From assembly GCF_016907365.1 (NCBI RefSeq), contig NZ_JAFBBV010000001.1:3968001-4032000 (forward strand): DNA of 64,000 nucleotides. The letters are read 5' to 3'. How positions within the stretch are numbered: the first letter of the stretch is position 1; each line of letters begins with the position of its first letter. Made by a program: the position numbers and the translations under genes. The notes under the pieces are model-generated. The model saw only the letters and a list, made by a program, of their open reading frames with translations. It was not told where the DNA came from and made no database searches. This document shows, piece by piece, positions 54,236 through 62,458 of the stretch. Origin of the DNA: Oerskovia paurometabola (GTDB taxonomy: Bacteria; Actinomycetota; Actinomycetes; Actinomycetales; Cellulomonadaceae).

Positions 54236-54760
54236 ATGCCGATCCTGCCCACCGACCGAGACCCACGGCTGGTCACCGTGCGCCGAGGCGGCACCCTCAC
54301 CGACGACGACCACCACCTCCTTGCGGAGTGGGCCGCGGTCTGCGCCGAGCACGTCCTGCCCCTGTTCGAGCAGGCCGCACCCGACGACCCGCGTCCGCGC
54401 GAGGCCCTCGACGTCGGACGCGCCTGGATCCGCGGCGAGGTGGCCATGAAGGACGCACACCGGGCCGCGTTCCCGGCGAACGCCGCCGGACGGGACCTGC
54501 CCGCCCCGGCGAGGTACGCCGCGCTCGCGGCCGGCCAGGCCGTCGCCGTGGCCCACGTCGCCGCGCACGACCTGGGAGCCGCTGCGTATGCGATCCGGTC
54601 CGTTTCCGCCGACGCGGCGGCGCGCGGCGAGGACGGCGAGGCGGCCCGGCTCGCCGAGAGGGACTGGCAGCGCGACCAGCTCCCCGACGCCGTCCGGGAC
54701 CTGGTCCTCGACGACCAGCGGCGCCGGAGCGCGATCTGCTGGGACGCCTTCGACGACTGA
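54236..54760 (+). CDS. Imm-5-like putative immunity protein
   Basis: A 174-residue helical protein: EHVLPLFEQAAPDDPRPREALDVGRAWIRGEVAMKDAHRAAFPANAAGR and LAAGQAVAVAHVAAHDLGAAAYAIR, ending RRRSAICWDAFDD. This resembles the Imm-5-like family once proposed as toxin immunity. No toxin gene is adjacent, so it is an orphan. GGAGG precedes the ATG. Confidence 0.75.
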   Translation: MPILPTDRDPRLVTVRRGGTLTDDDHHLLAEWAAVCAEHVLPLFEQAAPDDPRPREALDVGRAWIRGEVAMKDAHRAAFPANAAGRDLPAPARYAALAAGQAVAVAHVAAHDLGAAAYAIRSVSADAAARGEDGEAARLAERDWQRDQLPDAVRDLVLDDQRRRSAICWDAFDD

Positions 54761-54779
54761 CGCGCCGCCCGGCCCGGCC

Positions 54780-55418
54780 TCAGGCCGCGGGCTCCGCGCC
54801 GACCCCGGGCTCCCCACCGACTGCGGGCTGCGCGCCGGCGGCAGGTCCGCCCGTCGACGTCCAGGAACCGAGCGGCTGCGACGGTACGTCCTCGTCCGTC
54901 TCCTTGGTCCCGCAGACCACGAAGCCCCGGGCCTCGTAGTTCGCCAGGGCCGCGGGTCCGTCGAGCGAGCACGTGTGCACCCAGACCCGGGCGACCCGCG
55001 GGAGGTCGAACCGCCGCGGCAGCGACCACGCGGCCGCGACCCCGTGCTCGAGCAGCACCCCGCCCAGCCCGCGACCGATCGCCTGCTCCGCGAGCCCGAA
55101 GTACCGGACCTCGACGTGCGTGCGGTCCTCGGCGACGACGGGCTGGAGCTGGACGTAGCCCCACGGCCCGTCCTCGCCGTAGAGGATCCAGAACTCCGTG
55201 CCCGGCACCTGGAGCTCCGCGGCCCACTGCTCGCGCGTCCACCCGAGGCGGTCGGTCCAGGACCAAGGGCCGCCGACCAGACCGTAGAGGAACCGTGCGT
55301 ACTCGGGGCGGACCCCCACGGTCCGTTCGAGCCGGACCCCGTCGGGGACCGCGCGCGGCGGCCGGTCGGGTGCCTGGAGCATCTGGAGCGTCGTGGTGAG
55401 GACCTTCACGAGCGTCAA
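54780..55418 (-). CDS. GNAT-family N-acetyltransferase
   Basis: A 212-residue acetyltransferase. VEVRYFGLAEQAIGRGLGGVLLEHGV is the acetyl-CoA motif A (Q/RxxGxG/A form), and VWVHTCSLDGPAALANYEARGFVV the C-terminal strand-turn. The Pro/Gly-rich tail after residue 185 is disordered. Substrate unknown. Confidence 0.85.
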   Translation of the reverse strand: MTLVKVLTTTLQMLQAPDRPPRAVPDGVRLERTVGVRPEYARFLYGLVGGPWSWTDRLGWTREQWAAELQVPGTEFWILYGEDGPWGYVQLQPVVAEDRTHVEVRYFGLAEQAIGRGLGGVLLEHGVAAAWSLPRRFDLPRVARVWVHTCSLDGPAALANYEARGFVVCGTKETDEDVPSQPLGSWTSTGGPAAGAQPAVGGEPGVGAEPAA

Positions 55419-55480
55419 CAGTACGGTCGTGTCGCGCCGGCCCGGCGCCCGTCACGAACCGCTCAGGGCCGGGCCGCGAC

Positions 55481-57016
55481 CTAGGTCGCGGGCGCCGTCG
55501 GGTCCCAGACGAAGCCCAGCGCATCGAGAGCCGCGGTCCGCTCGGGGCTCAGCCTCCCGCCCGTCCCCTCGCTGCGCCGGCTGCGCACCCACTGTCCCAG
55601 CCGGAACCCGTCGTCGCGCCGGTGCCTGATCGGCACGCGCGCATGCCCGTGGTCGGCGACGTACGCGGCGAGGGCGTCGACGCCCTGCTGCCACAGGGCG
55701 TCGTTGTCGCGGACGCGCCACGCGAAGCCGAGCCGGTCGAGGGCCTCGACGCGGTCGGCGGCGAGCAGGCCCTTGGCGTACCGGGCTCGCACGTACGCGA
55801 CCCAGTCGCCCAGGCGCTTGCCGTCCGCGGTCACGAAGCTCGCGGGGACACGGCAGTGCCCGTGGTCGGCCCGGTAGGTCTCGAGCGCGGCGACCCAGGT
55901 GCGGAACGCCCGGTCGTCCGTCGCGCGCGTCACCCCCGGCTGTGGCGACACGGTCCACTCGAACCCCAGGCCCGTGAGCTCACCGACCCGTTCTGCACGC
56001 AGCAGCCCGTGGCGGTGCTCCCACCGGCGTCGGGCGACCCAGGCGCCCAGGGCCGTGCCGTCGGGGGTGCAGTAGTCCCCGGGGACCCGGCTGTGCCCGT
56101 GCTCCTCGACGTACCGCGCGAGCAGCCCGATGCCCTGGAGCCAACCGTCGTCGTCCTCGTCGCGCGCCTGCCAGACGAACCCCACCTCGTCGAGCCGCGC
56201 GACCTGCTCGCCCGAGAGCGTGCCCGCCTGCCTGGACGCGCGCTGGCTCGACACCCAGCGGCCCAGGCGGGTCCCGTCCTCGCACTCGAAGGTCGTGGAG
56301 ATGTCGGGGCCGTTGCGCACGATGTACCTCGACAGGCACGCCAGGTGGGCGTCCCAGTCGTCGGCGTCGAGAACGCTCGGGAACTCGAACCCGAGGTCGC
56401 GCAGCTCCCGCTCCTGCGTGGCGGACAACCTCCCGGCGCGCCGGTCGCGGCGCACCCGCGCCACCCAGCCCGACAGGTCGAAGCCGTCGCCCGTGCGGTA
56501 CGGGTCCGGCACCCGGCCGTGCCCGTGGTCGGCGACGAACGCCGCGAACGCCCGGTGGCTGCGTCGTCGCGACGTCTCGGCCGGCAAGGTCCAGTCCATC
56601 CCGACCGCGTCGAGGCTCTCGACCTGCAGGTCGGTGAGGGCACCCGCCGCACGACGACGACGCATGCGCCCGACCCACGTCCCGAGCCCGAATCCGTCGG
56701 CCGCCTCGAAGTAGTACGGCACGCGGGTGTGCCCGTGCTCGTCCTTGAACGCGGCCAGCCTGTCCACGTTGCGCTGCCACTGCTTGAGAGGCTGCCGGAC
56801 CTCGAAGGCGAACCCGGCCTCGCGCAGGGCCTGCAGGCGCTCGTCCTTCAGCGTCCCCACGGCGTGCTCGCGGCGCTGGACCTTGACCCAGGCCCCCAGG
56901 GTGAAGCCGTCCGGATCGGTGCGGTGGCTCACGGGCACCCGTGAGTGACCGTTCGCGGCGACGAATTGCACGAGGTGGGCATGGCCCTGCCACCATCGCT
57001 CCTCGTAGCGTCCCAC
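55481..57016 (-). CDS. seven tandem helicase-associated domains
   Basis: A 511-residue protein made of seven repeats of about 65-70 residues. Each has a W or aromatic near the start, a GHxRVP motif (GHSRVP, GHTRVP, GHGRVP, GHSRVP, GHCRVP, GHARVP; the fourth is the diverged NGPDIST), then GxxLGxWVxxxR and a Leu-rich end with LGFxW. These match the helicase-associated (HA) domain, usually attached to SNF2-like helicases, but no helicase motif is present. They probably bind nucleic acid. The start is a GTG behind GAGGAGAGGAGG. The promoter gap 57017-57232 is shared with the next gene. Confidence 0.85.
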   Translation of the reverse strand: MGRYEERWWQGHAHLVQFVAANGHSRVPVSHRTDPDGFTLGAWVKVQRREHAVGTLKDERLQALREAGFAFEVRQPLKQWQRNVDRLAAFKDEHGHTRVPYYFEAADGFGLGTWVGRMRRRRAAGALTDLQVESLDAVGMDWTLPAETSRRRSHRAFAAFVADHGHGRVPDPYRTGDGFDLSGWVARVRRDRRAGRLSATQERELRDLGFEFPSVLDADDWDAHLACLSRYIVRNGPDISTTFECEDGTRLGRWVSSQRASRQAGTLSGEQVARLDEVGFVWQARDEDDDGWLQGIGLLARYVEEHGHSRVPGDYCTPDGTALGAWVARRRWEHRHGLLRAERVGELTGLGFEWTVSPQPGVTRATDDRAFRTWVAALETYRADHGHCRVPASFVTADGKRLGDWVAYVRARYAKGLLAADRVEALDRLGFAWRVRDNDALWQQGVDALAAYVADHGHARVPIRHRRDDGFRLGQWVRSRRSEGTGGRLSPERTAALDALGFVWDPTAPAT

Positions 57017-57186
57017 TCGACGGCCTCCTCTCCTCGACGGCCGCGCCCGCCCCTCTGGGCAGGTCACCCGGGAAAGACACGCTGGGACCGCGCGTGTGAC
57101 GGCAACGGGTCGACGGCCCCTCTTTTTCATCCGCTGGCCCGGTGTGCAGACCGCGAGACGGGCACCCTGGGTGGACAACGCGAGCC

Positions 57187-57212
57187 CAATGAGTCAATAC
57201 TCTGATTCATTG
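57187..57212. promoter_or_regulatory. candidate GntR operator
   Basis: CAATGAGTC-N8-GATTCATTG, 8 of 9 positions symmetric, in an unusually AT-rich spot 21 bases before the membrane-protein ATG. Fits autorepression by the YtrA-type GntR protein encoded second in the operon. Confidence 0.55.
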
Positions 57213-57232
57213 ATCCATTCGGAGGAGCCCAC

Positions 57233-58183
57233 ATGACCGGTCTGTCGCTCGTCGCCCTCGCCGTGCTCGGCGCCCTTGCCGCCGCGGCCCTGACGACGGC
57301 CAACGCGGTCCGGTCCCGGCGCCATCCCCGGCGCACCGTGCTCGACGCCGCGCTCCGGCACGAGCGGACCACGTCCGTCGTCGCGGGCATCGTCGCCCTG
57401 TCCCTGATCGCGTACGTGATCTCCCCCGCCGGGCTCCCGAACCTCACGAGCGTCACGACCACCCCTGGCCTGCTCGTGGCCCTCTCGCCGTTCATCGCCG
57501 TCGTCATGGTCCTCGTCGTCCGCGCGATCGGCGAGCTCGCCTGGCCCCGCCCCCAGGGGACGGTCCGCACAGCCCCGCTCACCCGGCGGACCGTACGCGG
57601 CCTCGGCGAGTGGCGGCTGCCCCTCTTCCTCGCGACGGCGGCGCTCACGGCCGTCGCCCTCGTCGTCTTCGGGGTCACCGCGGGCGAGGGCGGGGGCACG
57701 GTGGACGCACCGCTCCTCGTGACGGTCGACGGATGGATCACCGGCACGTCCGGCCCGTACCCGGGCTGGCCGTACGCCGGCCCCCTCCTCGTCCTCCTGG
57801 CAGTCGTCACCCTCGGGCTGCTCGGAGTGCTGCACCTCATCGCGCGCCGCGGCGCCGTCGGCGGCGCCACGGCGCACGAGGACGACTCGCTGCGCCGGCT
57901 CAGCGCCGCCCACGTCCTGGCCGGCACCCAGCTCCTCGTCGGCCTGGGATCGGCCGCCGTCATGCTCACCGCTGCCCTCGCCCTGTTCGGGGCCGACCGG
58001 ACCGGAGCCTCCGTCCTCGCGTTCGCCGTCGGGTCCGCGATCGGCATCACGTCGGTCGTCGTGGGGCTCTCGGTGCTCGCCCGACAGGCCCTCCCCGCCC
58101 CGCCCGGCGCCTCCACCTCGTCGGCATGGCCCGCGCAGCCCGTGACGCCTGTGACGCCTGTGACGCCTGAGCCCCAGGCATGA
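57233..58183 (+). CDS. multi-pass membrane protein
   Basis: A 316-residue membrane protein with about eight hydrophobic segments, no recognised domain, and a VTP-rich end coded by three copies of GTGACGCCT. It is partnered with a GntR gene that overlaps it by four bases, similar to YtrA-type operons where membrane or ABC proteins respond to envelope stress. GGAGGAG precedes the ATG. Confidence 0.75.
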   Translation: MTGLSLVALAVLGALAAAALTTANAVRSRRHPRRTVLDAALRHERTTSVVAGIVALSLIAYVISPAGLPNLTSVTTTPGLLVALSPFIAVVMVLVVRAIGELAWPRPQGTVRTAPLTRRTVRGLGEWRLPLFLATAALTAVALVVFGVTAGEGGGTVDAPLLVTVDGWITGTSGPYPGWPYAGPLLVLLAVVTLGLLGVLHLIARRGAVGGATAHEDDSLRRLSAAHVLAGTQLLVGLGSAAVMLTAALALFGADRTGASVLAFAVGSAIGITSVVVGLSVLARQALPAPPGASTSSAWPAQPVTPVTPVTPEPQA

Positions 58184-58587
58184 AGACGCTCACGGTGGAC
58201 CTGGACTCGCCCGTCCCCGTCTACGAGCAGATCAGGACCCAGGTCGCGGCACTCGTCTCGCTGGGCTCGCTCAACCCCGGCGACAGGCTGCCTTCGTCGC
58301 GCGCCCTCGCACGTGACCTGGGCGTCGCGGTGGGCACGGTCCAGCGCGCCTACCGTGAGCTCGAGGCGTCGGGCGCGGTCTCGTCACGGCCACGCACGGG
58401 GACCGTCGTCGCGGCCCCCGCCCACCGACGGTCGTCGGTCGCGGACCAGCAGTCGTTCGCCGACCTCGCCACGCGGATGGTCGGCCGCGGCCGCGAGCTC
58501 GGGCTGGACGACTCCGCGATCCTCGACGTCGTCGCGGGCCTCCTGCAGCAACCGGTCGACGCGCCGGCGACACCCGTGCAGCGCTGA
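58180..58587 (+). CDS. GntR-family regulator, YtrA type
   Basis: A 135-residue repressor. The GntR winged helix occupies residues 10-75: SPVPVYEQIRTQVAALVSLGSLNPGDRLPSSRALARDLGVAVGTVQRAYRELEASGAV. The short C-terminal tail lacks a large effector domain, as in the YtrA subfamily. It overlaps the membrane-protein gene (ATGA), whose promoter carries a likely operator. Confidence 0.92.
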   Translation: MKTLTVDLDSPVPVYEQIRTQVAALVSLGSLNPGDRLPSSRALARDLGVAVGTVQRAYRELEASGAVSSRPRTGTVVAAPAHRRSSVADQQSFADLATRMVGRGRELGLDDSAILDVVAGLLQQPVDAPATPVQR

Positions 58588-58630
58588 CCGGACGGCCGAC
58601 GCCGCCCGGCTCGCCCGGACGCACGTCGGG

Positions 58631-58654
58631 CGACCCCGTCAGCTGGCGGGGTCG
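58631..58654. terminator. hairpin at convergent ends
   Basis: CGACCCCG pairs with CGGGGTCG, eight-base loop that includes the YCII stop. It sits between the convergent gntR and YCII genes. Confidence 0.6.
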
Positions 58655-58980
58655 TGCTGGAACGCACGCACCTCCTGCGGGCACCGGCAGGCGACCGCGA
58701 TCTTCGCGGCCCACTCCAACGCCTCGTCGCGCGTCGGCACCTCGAGGACCGTGTAGCCGCCCTCGATCTGCCTCGTCTGCGGGTAGGTGCCCTCGGTCAC
58801 CGTGCCGTCCCCGTCGACCAGGACGGGCGGGACGCTCTCGTCGATCCCTCCGCCGAACACCCAGACGCCCGCCTTCTTCGCCTCCTCCACGACCGCGTGG
58901 GACGCGTCCGCGACCACGTGCAGGCCCTCCGCGGGGACGTCCATGGCGCCGCTCGGGAACGAGATCAGGTACTTCGTCAT
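58639..58980 (-). CDS. YCII-related (DGPF) protein
   Basis: A 113-residue protein: TKYLISFPSGAMDVPAEGL, TEGTYPQTRQIEGGYTVLEVPTRDEALEWAAKI and RCPQEVRAFQHDPA. This is the YCII/DGPF family found near ECF sigma factors; here no sigma gene is adjacent. Function uncertain. The ATG start is clear. Confidence 0.88.
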   Translation of the reverse strand: MTKYLISFPSGAMDVPAEGLHVVADASHAVVEEAKKAGVWVFGGGIDESVPPVLVDGDGTVTEGTYPQTRQIEGGYTVLEVPTRDEALEWAAKIAVACRCPQEVRAFQHDPAS

Positions 58981-59042
58981 CGCGCCGTCTCCTTCTGCCG
59001 GGTTCCAGGAGACCATCCTCGCCGACGCGGGGGCCCCGGGCA

Positions 59043-59083
59043 CGACGATGCCGCGCTCCCGTGGTGGGAGCGCGGCATCGTCG
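59043..59083. terminator. 18-bp perfect hairpin
   Basis: 59043-59060 pairs fully with 59066-59083, GTGGT loop. Located after the flavodoxin gene and before the YCII start. Confidence 0.85.
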
Positions 59084-59161
59084 GACGGCGGAGGGGACCA
59101 CCGCGGCTGAGCCCGTCTTCCCCGTCCGTGCTCAGCTGCGGACGATCGTCCGCACACCGTC

Positions 59162-59728
59162 TCAGACGGCGACCGGAACCTGCGCGCGCAACGCCGCGGC
59201 GATCTTCTCGCCCCAGACGTACGCCTCCTCGAGGTGGCCGTCGACCAGGGGCCCGGCCGCGTCCTCGACCAGGAACGAGCGGAGCGGCACGAGCATCTCG
59301 TAACCCTTGCGCGTGACGATGCGCGCGGCCGCGCGGGACGCGGACGAGGGGATGGCACGACCGAGGGAGGTGCGCGTGTCGAACGTCGTGACCCAGCGGG
59401 GCCCGTGCTCGTCCGAGCGGTCCCGGAGGGCGACGCACCACTCGCGCAGGCCGACGTTGCGGGCGGGCACCGTCCCGCCCGAGCGCTGGACGGCCTCGGC
59501 GCGCGTGCCGGGGCGGCTCATCGACATGGAGTGCGTGGGTCCACCGGCGACGACGAGCGCGACGTCGTCCAGGATCGACGGGTCGGCGACCGCGTCGGCG
59601 ACGTCCACGACCTTCACCGGGACGCCGGTCGCCATGCCGGCGGCGATCTGCCGGGCGACCTTCTCACAGTTCCCGAACATCGACTCGAAGACGACGGCAG
59701 CAGTCAGGTTCGTTTCGTGGTTCGACAT
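59162..59728 (-). CDS. flavodoxin-like protein
   Basis: A 188-residue flavodoxin-fold protein. VVFESMFGNCEKVARQIAAGM is the FMN phosphate-binding loop (T/SxxGNxE form) and LVVAGGPTHSMSMS the second FMN loop. Residues GLREWCVAL and WVTTFDTRTSL match the actinobacterial group annotated as flavodoxin/NO synthase-like. Probably a redox partner. Confidence 0.85.
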   Translation of the reverse strand: MSNHETNLTAAVVFESMFGNCEKVARQIAAGMATGVPVKVVDVADAVADPSILDDVALVVAGGPTHSMSMSRPGTRAEAVQRSGGTVPARNVGLREWCVALRDRSDEHGPRWVTTFDTRTSLGRAIPSSASRAAARIVTRKGYEMLVPLRSFLVEDAAGPLVDGHLEEAYVWGEKIAAALRAQVPVAV

Positions 59729-60170
59729 GCTCCCAGGCTCCCCGGGACGGGCTCTCGCGAACCACGGGCGACGGTCCCTGCGCGGTGGGACTTTCGTCCC
59801 CCGACGCGGGTCCCGACCTCCTCGGCGCTCCGGACGGACAGTCGTCTGCGCTCGGGGCGGGGGTCGGACGAACGTTCGACGAGCACGAAGGCTGCCTCGC
59901 GTGTTATGGGGCGATCTGTCCACATAGGGGTTCTCCACACGATTCCAGGTGACCCTCCTCTCACGCGCTTCTCATCTGCCCGACGGCGGCGCTCACCAGG
60001 CGCGCCAGGACGCCAGTTCCCGGGCACCTCCCGGGCATCTACGTGTTTACCCTTATGCCGCGTCGCTGTTTGAAGACTCAACGAACTCTGGCTTAGCGTC
60101 GCAGCGTTCTGGTCGAGGTGGACCCGGGGCCTTGTGTCTCGCCGTCCACCACAACGAAAGCGAGATGCAG
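59729..60170. promoter_or_regulatory. LPMO 1 promoter region
   Basis: No gene. TTGAAG at 60070-60075 and TAGCGT at 60094-60099, 18-base spacing, match the arrangement in front of the second LPMO gene. CTACGTG at 60039-60045 recurs there as well. The 5' leader is about 65 bases. Confidence 0.55.
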
Positions 60171-61010
60171 ATGAGACGACTACGTGCGGCAATGATCGCC
60201 GCCGTGCTCGGCGCCACCGCCATTGTTGCCCCCGTGGTGCTGGCCCCCGCCGCCTCCGCGCACGGCTGGGTCACCTCCCCGCCGAGCCGTCAGGACAACT
60301 GCGCCACCGGCGCGACGTCCTTCGACTGCGGCAGCATCAAGTTCGAGCCGCAGAGCGTCGAGGCCGCGAAGGGCTCGATGCAGTGTTCGGGTGGCAGCGG
60401 CTACGCCATCCTCGACGACAACAGCAAGCCCTGGCCGCGCACCACGGTGGCCTCCTCCGTGAAGTTCCAGTGGAAGCTCACGGCCAACCACGCCACGACG
60501 ACGTGGGAGTACTTCGTCGACGGCAAGCTCCACCAGACCTTCAGCTCGGGCGGCGCCCAGCCCGCGAAGGACATCTCCCACACGCTGACCAACCTGCCTG
60601 CCGGTGACCACACGGTCCTCGCTCGCTGGAACGTCGCCGACACCCCGATGGCCTTCTACAACTGCGTCGACCTCACCGTGACCGGTGGCGGCACGACCGG
60701 TGGCACCACCGGCGGCACCACGGGTGGCACCACCGGCGGCACCACGGGTGGCACCACCGGCGGCACCACGGGTGGCACCACCGGTGGCACGACCGGCGGC
60801 ACCACCGGTGGCACGACCGGCGGCACCACCGGTGGCACGACGGGCACGCCCCAGTGCGCCGCCGGCCCCTGGGACGCGGCCGTCGCCTACACGGGTGGCA
60901 CCAAGGTCTCGCTCAACGGCCAGCTCTTCGAGGCCAAGTGGTGGACCAAGGGCGAAAAGCCCGACGTCGCCGCGCAGTGGGGCCCCTGGAAGAGCCTCGG
61001 CGCCTGCTGA
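60171..61010 (+). CDS. AA10 lytic polysaccharide monooxygenase 1 with CBM5/12-like domain
   Basis: A 279-residue secreted copper enzyme that oxidatively cleaves crystalline chitin (or cellulose). The signal peptide ends at ASA and the mature protein begins HGWVTSPPSRQ, so the N-terminal His and a later His (SANHATTTWEYFVDG region) make the copper brace. FQWKLTANHATTTWEYFVDGKLH and FYNCVDLTV are family blocks. A long (Gly-Gly-Thr-Thr) linker is followed by a CBM5/12-like domain, WDAAVAYTGGTKVSLNGQLFEAKWW. An ATG six bases earlier is a possible start. Nearly the same gene follows. Confidence 0.93.
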   Translation: MRRLRAAMIAAVLGATAIVAPVVLAPAASAHGWVTSPPSRQDNCATGATSFDCGSIKFEPQSVEAAKGSMQCSGGSGYAILDDNSKPWPRTTVASSVKFQWKLTANHATTTWEYFVDGKLHQTFSSGGAQPAKDISHTLTNLPAGDHTVLARWNVADTPMAFYNCVDLTVTGGGTTGGTTGGTTGGTTGGTTGGTTGGTTGGTTGGTTGGTTGGTTGGTTGGTTGTPQCAAGPWDAAVAYTGGTKVSLNGQLFEAKWWTKGEKPDVAAQWGPWKSLGAC

Positions 61011-61052
61011 GGACTGCACGACGCATGATGCGTGACGCGTGATGCGTCGCCG

Positions 61053-61088
61053 GTGACGCCGGGTCAGGAATTCCTGACCCGGCGTCAC
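61053..61088. terminator. 36-base perfect palindrome terminator
   Basis: A full 36-base palindrome (GTGACGCCGGGTCAGGAA and its mirror) then TTTTTGCTTTT. Classic rho-independent terminator between the two LPMO genes. Confidence 0.95.
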
Positions 61089-61124
61089 TTTTTGCTTTTC
61101 CGGCCGATGGAAATTCCCGCGGCT

Positions 61125-61142
61125 ACGTAGGACCCCCTACGT
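61125..61142. promoter_or_regulatory. candidate operator upstream of LPMO 2
   Basis: ACGTAGG-N4-CCTACGT, perfect 7-bp dyad, just before the -35 hexamer TTGTGC (61154-61159) of the -35/-10 pair whose TAGCGT is at 61177-61182 (17-base spacing). Confidence 0.5.
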
Positions 61143-61260
61143 GCTTCACCGGATTGTGCGGTGCGTTTTCATTGCATAGCGTCGAAGTTGTCCGATTCGA
61201 CATGTGTAGGTCGCCCGGCAATGGGGCCCTACCGACTGCCATGGAGAGCGAGAAGAAAAG

Positions 61261-62040
61261 ATGAGACGACTACGCGCGGCAATGATTGCCGCCGTCCTCG
61301 GTGTGGCCGCGATCGCGGCCCCTGTCGTGATGGCCCCGGCCGCTTCGGCCCACGGCTGGATCACGTCACCACCCAGCCGGCAGGACAACTGCGCGACCGG
61401 CGCCACGTCCTTCGACTGCGGCGGCGTGAAGTACGAGCCGCAGTCCGTCGAGGCGCCCAAGGGCTCGATGCAGTGTTCGGGCGGCAGCGGGTTCTCGATC
61501 CTCGACGACAACAGCAAGCCGTGGCCGCGCAAGAGCGTGGGCAGCTCGGTGACGTTCCAGTGGAAGCTCACGGCCGCGCACAACACGAGCACGTGGGAGT
61601 ACTTCGTCGACGGCAAGCTGCACCAGACGTTCAGCCAGGGCGGCGCCCAGCCCCCGAGCAACATCTCGCACACGCTCACCAACCTGCCCTCGGGCAACCA
61701 CACGATCCTCGCCCGGTGGAACGTGTCCAACACCGTCAACGCGTTCTACAACTGCGTCGACCTCACGGTCAACGGAGGTGGCACCACGGGTGGCACGACC
61801 GGCGGGACGACCGGCGGGACGACCGGTGGCACCACGGGTGGCACCACGGGTGGCACGACCGGCGGGACGACCGGGACGGGCGTCTGCACGGCTCCCGCCT
61901 GGGCGGCCGGCTCGGTCTACACGGGCGGTACCCGCGTCTCGTACAACAACAAGACCTACGAGGCCAAGTGGTGGAACACCGGGGAGAACCCCGGCACGAG
62001 CGGCCAGTGGGGCGTCTGGAAGGACCTCGGCGCCTGCTGA
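61261..62040 (+). CDS. AA10 lytic polysaccharide monooxygenase 2 with CBM5/12-like domain
   Basis: A 259-residue paralogue of the preceding enzyme. Same start (RRLRAAMIAAVLG), ASA cleavage, mature HGWITSPPSRQ, AAHNTSTWEYFVDGKLH, FYNCVDLTV, shorter GGTT linker, and C-terminal WAAGSVYTGGTRVSYNNKTYEAKWW. It arose by tandem duplication. Own promoter and operator and its own terminator, so the two are controlled separately. Confidence 0.93.
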   Translation: MRRLRAAMIAAVLGVAAIAAPVVMAPAASAHGWITSPPSRQDNCATGATSFDCGGVKYEPQSVEAPKGSMQCSGGSGFSILDDNSKPWPRKSVGSSVTFQWKLTAAHNTSTWEYFVDGKLHQTFSQGGAQPPSNISHTLTNLPSGNHTILARWNVSNTVNAFYNCVDLTVNGGGTTGGTTGGTTGGTTGGTTGGTTGGTTGGTTGTGVCTAPAWAAGSVYTGGTRVSYNNKTYEAKWWNTGENPGTSGQWGVWKDLGAC

Positions 62041-62101
62041 CGTGAGCACCGAACCGGCGGCCCGCGGGAGAAGGGGCTGACCGGCACCGCACCAGAACCG
62101 C

Positions 62102-62134
62102 GCCCGGGCCCCTGGACCACCAGGAGGCCCGGGC
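62102..62134 (+). terminator. hairpin after LPMO 2
   Basis: GCCCGGGCC with GGCCCGGGC, and inside it CCTGG-ACCA-CCAGG. A compact terminator 60 bases past the stop. Confidence 0.75.
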
Positions 62135-62169
62135 GTCGTGCCGCCCGCCCCGGTCGCACGCCTCCGGGC

Positions 62170-62264
62170 GAGACGGGTGGTCCGGACCGAGACGGGTGGT
62201 CGGGCCCGAGACGGGTGGTCCGGCCCGAGACGGGTGCCCGCGCCAGCGTCCGGGAGACCCGTCT
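62170..62264. repeat. tandem 19-bp repeat, dispersed family copy 1
   Basis: Three direct copies of a 19-bp unit (GAGACGGGTGGTCCGGACC type) then a longer unit ending in an AGACCCGTCT inverted arm. Bases 62208-62257 recur at 63454-63503 with no change. The rest of 62041-62458 holds no gene that I can support. Confidence 0.8.
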
Positions 62265-62458
62265 GGCGCCGGAGCACCCATCTCGTGCGCGGTCTACCCG
62301 CCCCTGGCTCGTGCGCGATCGCACCGACGATGTCGTACACCGGCGGTCCCGTGGAGTCAGACCGTCCACCGCCCGGAGCCCGACCACAGACCGACGGGTC
62401 GTCCACAGCCCGTCCCGGACGACGCCGTCAGGCCGCTGCCGCGGGCACCATCGCGACC

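Noticed and set aside
60684..60848. 12-bp tandem repeats that resemble an array
   Set aside because: They encode the Gly-Gly-Thr-Thr linker of the LPMO; no spacers, so not CRISPR. The VPPVVPP frame opposite is a shadow.
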